Below are positions 56,649 to 64,000 of a stretch of DNA of 64,000 nucleotides, piece by piece. How positions within the stretch are numbered: position 1 is the first letter of the stretch; the number at the start of each line of letters is the position of its first letter. Source of the stretch: Chamaelirium japonicum (taxonomy: Eukaryota; Streptophyta; Magnoliopsida; Liliales; Melanthiaceae); NCBI GenBank assembly GCA_947650365.1, contig OX393549.1, positions 19,201,532 to 19,265,531 on the forward strand, in the 5' to 3' direction. The translations under genes were made by a program, and so were the position numbers. The notes beneath the pieces are model-generated. The model saw nothing but the letters and a program-made list of their open reading frames with translations. It did no database searches and was not told the DNA's origin.

Positions 56649-58792
56649 TTGGGCTGTAAATGGGCCGGGTTCGGGTTCGCGCACCCCAAGCCGACGCCCA
56701 GCTTGAACTTGTGAGTGTGCCAACATCCAGCTTGCGCCAAATAAACAATTATGGCTTGGCCCAAAAACAGTCAAAAAAATTTTGTCGAGTCCAAGCCCAA
56801 ATCCGACCCAAATTAAAACCTAACTTGTATTTTTTATTTAGAATCCCTCATAGTGAATGAGGGGGGGGGGGGTCCGGCCTTGACCCTACCAGTTTATTAA
56901 AACCCAAAAAGGAAAGCAGTTATAATAAAATCAGAAAAAAAAAAGAAAGAAAGAAAGAGGAGGGGCCCAAGGCCCTACATCAGAAAAGGGAAGACAAGAC
57001 TGCCTCGAGATGCGTCAAGCTCTCTACTTCAAGCGCTACCTTCCATGCCCTCAGTCACGACTCATTTTGCTTCAGGATGAAGTCTGCTTGGTTCTGGGAC
57101 CCATTGAAGATCCAGTGATTACATTCCTTCCATATAGACCAGCAAACAACAATAGCTAGGATGTACCATGTCTTCCGCCATGTCTTGGGCACCCTCCTTC
57201 GTCTCCATTGCGACCACATCGACCTCAGCGATCCCGGTCTCCCTCTAATGGCGAGCTTGTCTTTGATCATGCACTAGATACTGTTGGAGAAGGGGCAATG
57301 AAGGAAAAGATGATCAGTTGTCTCTCTCGGATGCTCGCAAAGAACACACAAAAGGTCAAAGCGACCAGGGTGCTTGCGCTTCTTCAAGTACCAACGGGTA
57401 AGGATCTTGTTGTGAATCAATAGCCATATAAAGATACTTGTCCGCGACAAGGACCTCAGCTTTCCATAGAGCCAAGGTAAAAGGGCAAAGAACTCCCCCT
57501 GCGTTGACGAAGTGGTAGAGGGACTTCACCGAGTAGGAGCCCAAAGATGTCAATCTCCACCCCCATTGTTTAGGGCATTGGAGACCGTGATCAGCTCTAG
57601 AATGTCCATGAGTTCCGCTGGATCCTGCATCAGCTCTGGGGCTAAATCGTCTCCCAGGTGGAGGTCCCACACCATGCGGCCCCCCCTAACCGAGCACAGG
57701 GGACCAATCGTGGCCGTCAAAAGGGGCACGCAAACGTAAAGACCTGAAACAAACTTACAAAGTGGGCTATCCCTTGCGCACCGGTCCCCCCAAAACTGGA
57801 TATTCTTTTCATTCCCCAAGACAAGCTGATTGCCATAGTTGTATATGTTTCCTACCTTCAAGACTCCTCTCCAAAAGTGTGAGATATACCCTGATTTTCG
57901 GCTACGTACCTGGAGGGCCGAGAATGCAGAAGTACCTACTATGAATGACACTACTCCATTTATCCCCTTAATTGTTCTGTAGCCACCACCACCATTTACC
58001 TAGCAGCGCTCAGTTATGATCCCGGAGGTCAATAACTCTGAGCCCGCCTTGGTGCTTGGATTTGCACACAGATTTTAAATTCATAAGGTGGTACGATCCC
58101 GAGTGTTCGTCGGCTCCTCGCAACAAGAATCTGCTGTTGATCGTGTCAATTTTCTTAAGAACCCAAGCTGGGAAGTAGAAAACGACCAGGTAGTAAGCCG
58201 GGCTAGCCGAGAGGACTGAGCTGACCAGAGTCAGTCTACCTCCTAAGGAAAGGTGTTGCCGTTTTCATCCAACTAGCCTCACCTCCACCTTCTCAATCAC
58301 TTTAAGCCAATCGTCTTTGTGCATCCGCCGATCGATGATGGGAAGTCCTAAGTATTTCTTTGGCAACATATCCAAATTGTAGTTCAGAATGCTTGAAAGA
58401 ACCGCCCTGACACCCGACATCTGACCAAGGTTGTAAAAGGATTTATATCTAAATGTTCTTTTTCTCTCTTGACCATATGATAAAAAGAAAAAATAGTATT
58501 GATTATGATACATATTTAAAATATATATGTGAAGTAATGTTTATAAAGTCTAGGACATAAATATTTGTAAAATAAATATTATAAAATAAATATTATAAAA
58601 TTTATATTTGTTGTATATGAAAAATAAAAATAAAATGATCCCGGCTTGGGTTCAAGCTTTGGGCCGGGTTAACGGACGCTCACATGCAGACCACAATATA
58701 GTCGGGCTTCAATATTCGAGCCCAACCCATCCCAAAGCCCAATCTAACAAACTAATCCCAAATCACCTGGCCAAAGCCCATTTACAGCCCTA
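56649..58792 (+). mobile_element. hAT-type element with nested LINE (copy 2)
   Basis: Starts TTGGGCTGTAAATGGGCC and ends GCCCATTTACAGCCCTA, flanked by GCTCGTTG and GCCCCTTG (6 of 8). The paralogue of 43021-46361; the LINE at 56840-58436 sits in its middle. Confidence 0.8.
56840..58436 (-). mobile_element. 5'-truncated L1-type LINE (duplication copy 2)
   Basis: Same LINE as at 44423-46012. Minus-strand text includes LDMLPKKYLGLPIIDRRMHKDD (about 58372) and RLTSLGSYSVKSLYHFVNAG. Frameshifts and stops differ from those of copy 1. A run of ten G at about 56862-56871 lies near the 3' end. Confidence 0.82.
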
Positions 58793-58941
58793 GCCCCTTG
58801 TCTCAACCTGGACTCAGCTACAACATGAATGTCTCAAGTATGATATTATACCATCCGAGTCAGCACGGCTCCAACTTCACCCAAGGATCCAATTATCCTA
58901 AACCCGACACAACATATCTAACTGTGTTTAAGAGTCCTTCA

Positions 58942-59881
58942 TGTTGGGGAATTGGCTTGCATTGATGCCAATCCCTTTTTCTCTCTTAGGATGTTGCTCG
59001 AGGTTCGAGGGTCAAAACCCTGTAAAGATCGTACAACCATACAGAGAATACGATACACATATACAGCAATAACGAACACCACGGATTCACCAGGCAATCA
59101 AGAATTTGGCTTATCACTAGTAAGAGAATACAGCATGCAGTGGTCGCCGTTTGTTGTACCCCGCAAAACCTCTACTTACTCCTCTTACAGAACACACCCA
59201 TGAGTAGAGAACAACCCGCCCAAGAGATACTGAGATGTACCGGAGGATCACCAAGAGATGAAAGCACCCGCTAAAGTAGAAGTCGAAGTAAACGCACCGA
59301 AGAACCCGGATGAAGATTTGGATGAACTTGAAGGAGAACCCGGAGACGAACCTCCACTCTCTCTTCTCTTCTTCCTTCTTTATTTTTTCGTCTTCCTCTT
59401 TTCATCTTCTTATTCTTCTCTCTCTTCCTTCCTTCCTCTCTCATCTTTCCTTACGGCATACCCTAGACCGGGTTTCCGATTCTCTCCTCATCCTTTGACT
59501 CGTTCTAAATTCTCTATATCAAAGAACCATTCCACCATGGCCACCGATCATCATGCCCTCACAAGCATCGAAGAGCTCCGGAGGAGCATCGTGTCGGCGG
59601 TCCCTGGAATCCTTCAATCTTCTACCACGGGTCACGCTCCTCCGTAATCGATCACCTCTGTAGCCTTTCCTTTAATACACTAGAGCCTCCCATAATCTTC
59701 TTTATGTAAGGGAAAAAACGCATGCCCATAGGAATCCAAAACCGACTCAAAACGCGGCCTGACTCGCGACCTGTCCATGCTATCAGCACCCAGTTTTCCT
59801 GGGTAACTCGCCTGCTCGTACAGGTGAGTTCTGGCAGGGTTCTGTCTTTCGGGTGTGGTTTTAATAGGCCAAAACTCAACA
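58942..59881 (-). mobile_element. minus-strand solo LTR (copy 2, uninterrupted)
   Basis: TGTTGGGGAATTGG to GGCCAAAACTCAACA, 940 bp. Homologous to 20849-21842 and to the split LTR of copy 1. It provides the empty site of the copia insertion at 59266-59281. Flanks do not show a matching 5-bp duplication. The 129-codon plus-strand frame (59258-59647) is not a recognised gene. Confidence 0.72.
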
Positions 59882-60169
59882 ATTAAGTCTAGTTAGAGTT
59901 TAGAGTTGTGCTGCTAGTCAAGATCAGATGGATCTCTGACAAAGTTTCCATGAAGACCATTTGCACATAGCTTAGCCACATTCATCCTTTGGAATGAGAA
60001 GTCGAACTACTCTCATGTTCTGACAAGAGCACAAAGGCCAGCCATGAAAGTTCGAACTCTTCTCTTCCATTTTTCACCCTAAAGCTTCCGTGATGATATA
60101 CTCGAACCCATAGATTCGATGCAATTTCTATGCAATCAGACAGAAGCCTGTTAAATGTAGGTTCATACC

Positions 60170-60290
60170 TAGGGGTGGACATGGGTGGGCTTGGGCCTAG
60201 CAAATATATATTTTTGAATAGGCCTGACTCGAAAGCCCAACCCGATATAGTATAAAATAAGGCCCGTGGGTTGGCCCATGTCCACCTTTA
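60170..60290. mobile_element. short hAT-type MITE
   Basis: Starts TAGGGGTGGACATGGG and ends CCCATGTCCACCTTTA, flanked by TTCATACC and TTCATCAC (6 of 8). Only 121 bp. Confidence 0.7.
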
Positions 60291-60361
60291 TTCATCACTT
60301 ACATCCGGACAATTAGGACTAGTTAAGAAATCTTGCAGGCAATGTGGAAGCGAAAGAACAA

Positions 60362-61775
<1,414 letters not shown>

Positions 61776-61778
61776 TTA

Positions 61779-62024
61779 GGGTTTGTTTGGTTGGAGGGAG
61801 TTGGAACCGGCGTGTTCCATCTCACGCGTGGGGTACAAATGGAATGAGTTGGAACGCCACCTGAAAACCGTGAGGTACAAACTCACGCGTTTTCTATACA
61901 ATCGAAACCCACGGAAGAGTTGAAACTCATCTGGTCGTCCGTCTTCGCACGGAACCAAACAGCCGCTTTAGAAAAACACGCGGGAGTTGGAACACGCCGG
62001 TTCCAACTCCCTCCAACCAAACAG
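61779..62024. mobile_element. Tourist-like MITE, second copy
   Basis: Starts GGGTTTGTTTGGTTGGAGG, preceded by TTA (61776-61778), and ends CCAACCAAACAG with the last four bases (ACCC) of the family missing, so the right target copy is lost. Same family as 4451-4701. Confidence 0.8.
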
Positions 62025-62039
62025 TAGTGTCTCCATCAA

Positions 62040-62371
62040 AGCTACATTATCCAACTCTAGCTAGGCTAATTGTTTTCTAGTTTCTTCATCACCAGCTATA
62101 GCCTTAGGAGCTTGGCCATTCTTTTTCAGCTCCTTGTTCTCATTCTCCAGATTTGTGGGTTTTTTTACGAGCCACAAATTCTTTTCTATGATATATTCAT
62201 TCTCAGATGCTCTCTCAACCACTTCCACCTTAAGATTTTTTCTTTCTTAGCTACCTTCAACTCTTTAGACAATACTTTATGTTTCTTGAGAAGCTTGTTG
62301 TATTCGTCAAGAAGTTGTTGGAAGTCATCCTCAAATGCTGAGTTATTCAAGTCTTCTCTCTCAAATGGTAC
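62040..62371 (-). pseudogene. gag-like coiled-coil fragment
   Basis: The minus-strand frame reads FEREDLNNSAFEDDFQQLLD and then a lysine-rich coiled coil (EYNKLLKKHKVLSKELKVAKK), the type of text found late in gag of some plant retroelements. It is cut at 62371 by the LTR that follows. No catalytic domain is present. Confidence 0.35.
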
Positions 62372-64000
62372 TGTAGACACACGAATTTTGTCGGACCCGG
62401 ACCCGACTTACGTGTGCCGACGCGGATGCAAACCTGACTTACGTGTGCCGACGCGGATGCAAACCCGACATGCAGACCCGACTCGCACGCACCGGTGCGA
62501 ACCCGGACCCGACTCGCACCTAGCAAAGGAGGACCCGGACCCCACGCTTAAAGGGGGGGCCGGCCCCTACTAGGGTCCGAACCCCATGGGGGCCGGCCCT
62601 ACTAGGACCCGAACCCCATGGAGGGGCCGACCGGCCCTGCAAGGAAGGAAAAGAAAAGAAAGAAAAGAAAAGGAAAGAAAAGAAAGGAAAGAAAAGAAAA
62701 GAAAAGAAAAGAAAAGGAAAGAAAAGGAAGAAAAGAAAATAAGTACCGCCATGCGCGGGGGGAGGTTGCGTATGACGTCTGCACACACGCGGATCTGCGC
62801 CGATCCCTCGATCCGACGCACAAGAAGAAGCGCCCGATCGCCATCGATTTCGTGTGCGAAATCCAACCATAATTGCCTCGCCAGAAAAGGAAAACAAATA
62901 AGTGTTATTCCCCTCATCAATGGATGAATAAATCCCGGGCAATTATGAGAGAGATACAAAAGGAATTTAAAATTAAAAGTTCCCATATCTCTCTCCCCTC
63001 CCCTTTGCCTATAAATAGAGGGGGTGGGAGAAGATTCAAGAGGTCGATGGTTGAAGACTGAAGACGAAGCGCGGGTGCTCTGCGGAAGAGGAGACGCTTC
63101 TTCATCGACCCAAGGCTTCACGAGGCACGGGCAAGGCTGTCCCGAGGGATCGGCTTAGTCCACTGAAAGCCCTCATCAACGTGAAGACCCTTGCACACGA
63201 AGATCAAGACTTCGACTCCGCGCACGAAGAAGAAAGCTCGGAGAAGAAGACCCTTCGACTCCGAAGACGCCAGAAGCAAAGGCCGGAGAAGAAGCTCGGA
63301 GCGGCACTACCCCGTCGGCTCCAACAAATCCTCGATCCCGATCAAGCTCTAAAGCCCGGAGGAGAGAAACGAAACGTCATCACCCCATCGTCTTCAACAA
63401 ACGCCTGCGCCATCCACGAAGAAGAAAGCCTGGAGCAGACCGTCTGAAGCGTCGTTACCCCCGCCGTCTTCACCAACAAAAACCGACGCTACAACCGTCG
63501 CACGGAGGCCGTCGCTACCCCCGCCATCTTCACCAATAAAAGCCGACGCTACAACCATCGCACAGATACCGGTGCTACCCCCACCATCTTCAAAAGCATC
63601 CTTCGACTCCGATCACGCCAAGGAAGCCCAGAGAAGAAGAGAAGTCCAGCCGACCCACAAACCGTCGAAGCACCGGAGAAGTAGCCCACGTCGTTCGAAG
63701 AAGAAGACCGAGTTGATGCTGAAGCTAAAGCCAACGCAAGAAGCCAAAGCAAAGCCCCAGTAAAGCCCGCGCCAAAGCAACGCAAGTGCCAAAGCTAAGC
63801 GACTACGCCGGCCACGAGCAAAAGCACCGCACGTTCTAGCCGATACGACGTGAAGTCCGGAAGAACGAAAGTATCGCAAGTCTCTCCCGGCTACGTCCAA
63901 GCGCAAGCGCCGAAGCAAAGCAAAAGCCAGAGCCACGCCGGAGCCAAGCCAAAGCCAAAAAGCCGAAGCCAAAGCCGACGCCAAAGCATGATCGACACCG
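62372..64000 (+). mobile_element. partial LTR of the Tat-like gypsy family, runs off the window
   Basis: Starts TGTAGACACACGAATTTTG and follows the LTR at 35363: diverged 54-bp-type repeats (62395-62520), purine tract (62640-62745), TATA box CCTATAAATAGAGGG near 63007, then the AAGCC/AAAGC-rich part. It differs from the 35363 LTR by many substitutions, so it belongs to a different element or subfamily. No further part is visible. Confidence 0.8.

Larger units (their letters stand above)
55675..60106. repeat. segmental duplication, copy 2
   Basis: Paralogous to 42098-54991, without the copia element, the TIR element 43212 and the MITE 42502, but with its own MITE 56048. The copies differ by scattered substitutions and indels, so the duplication is older than the copia insertion. 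Confidence 0.85.

Overview
The window is nuclear DNA of a flowering plant. Evidence: spliced plant genes with short GT-AG introns, a plant plasma-membrane aquaporin, Ty1/copia and Ty3/gypsy retrotransposons, L1-type LINEs, tRNA-derived SINE-like pieces, and many hAT and Tourist-like MITEs with clear target-site duplications (TSDs). The species cannot be fixed from sequence alone. No bacterial or organellar genes are visible.

Host genes: I support one intact gene, a four-exon PIP2 aquaporin on the minus strand (15446 to 14321). It has a CT-rich leader, an ACGT-core (ABRE/G-box-like) cluster 0.3-1.0 kb upstream, and a G-rich 3' flank that could form quadruplexes.

Layout: 1-4.1 kb holds a decayed gypsy integrase/LTR edge, a tRNA-like fragment and a Tourist-like MITE. 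4.1-13.4 kb is a dense nest of MITEs: a Tourist-like MITE is split by a 4.9-kb TIR element that itself holds a 5'-truncated LINE, a compound microsatellite and LTR-like DNA; then come a foldback element and two hAT MITEs. 14.0-17.5 kb is the PIP2 locus plus MITEs. 17.7-21.8 kb is a tandem duplication whose breakpoint lies inside an LTR, ending in a complete solo LTR. 22-28 kb holds MITEs, two copia LTR-end/primer-binding-site remnants and a SINE with a 19-bp TSD. 28218-37354 is a TSD-bounded gypsy element (Tat-like) with a deleted 5' half, a decayed integrase and a large spliced antisense gene with a plant-mobile-domain-like protein. 37.4-42 kb is repeat-derived with no recognisable gene. 42.1-60.1 kb is a direct segmental duplication: both copies carry the same hAT host element, LINE and minus-strand LTR; copy 1 alone also carries a 7.2-kb copia element, and each copy has its own independent insertion of the same hAT MITE family. 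60-64 kb holds a (GA)60 tract, two MITEs, a gag-like fragment and the start of another LTR of the Tat-like family that runs off the end.

The mobile elements explain nearly everything except PIP2. Many insertion events can be ordered because paralogous empty sites are present in the same window. The most interesting points are the antisense gene carried by the gypsy element, the reciprocal MITE insertions in the two duplication copies, the telo-box-bearing MITE family, and the G-rich PIP2 3' flank.
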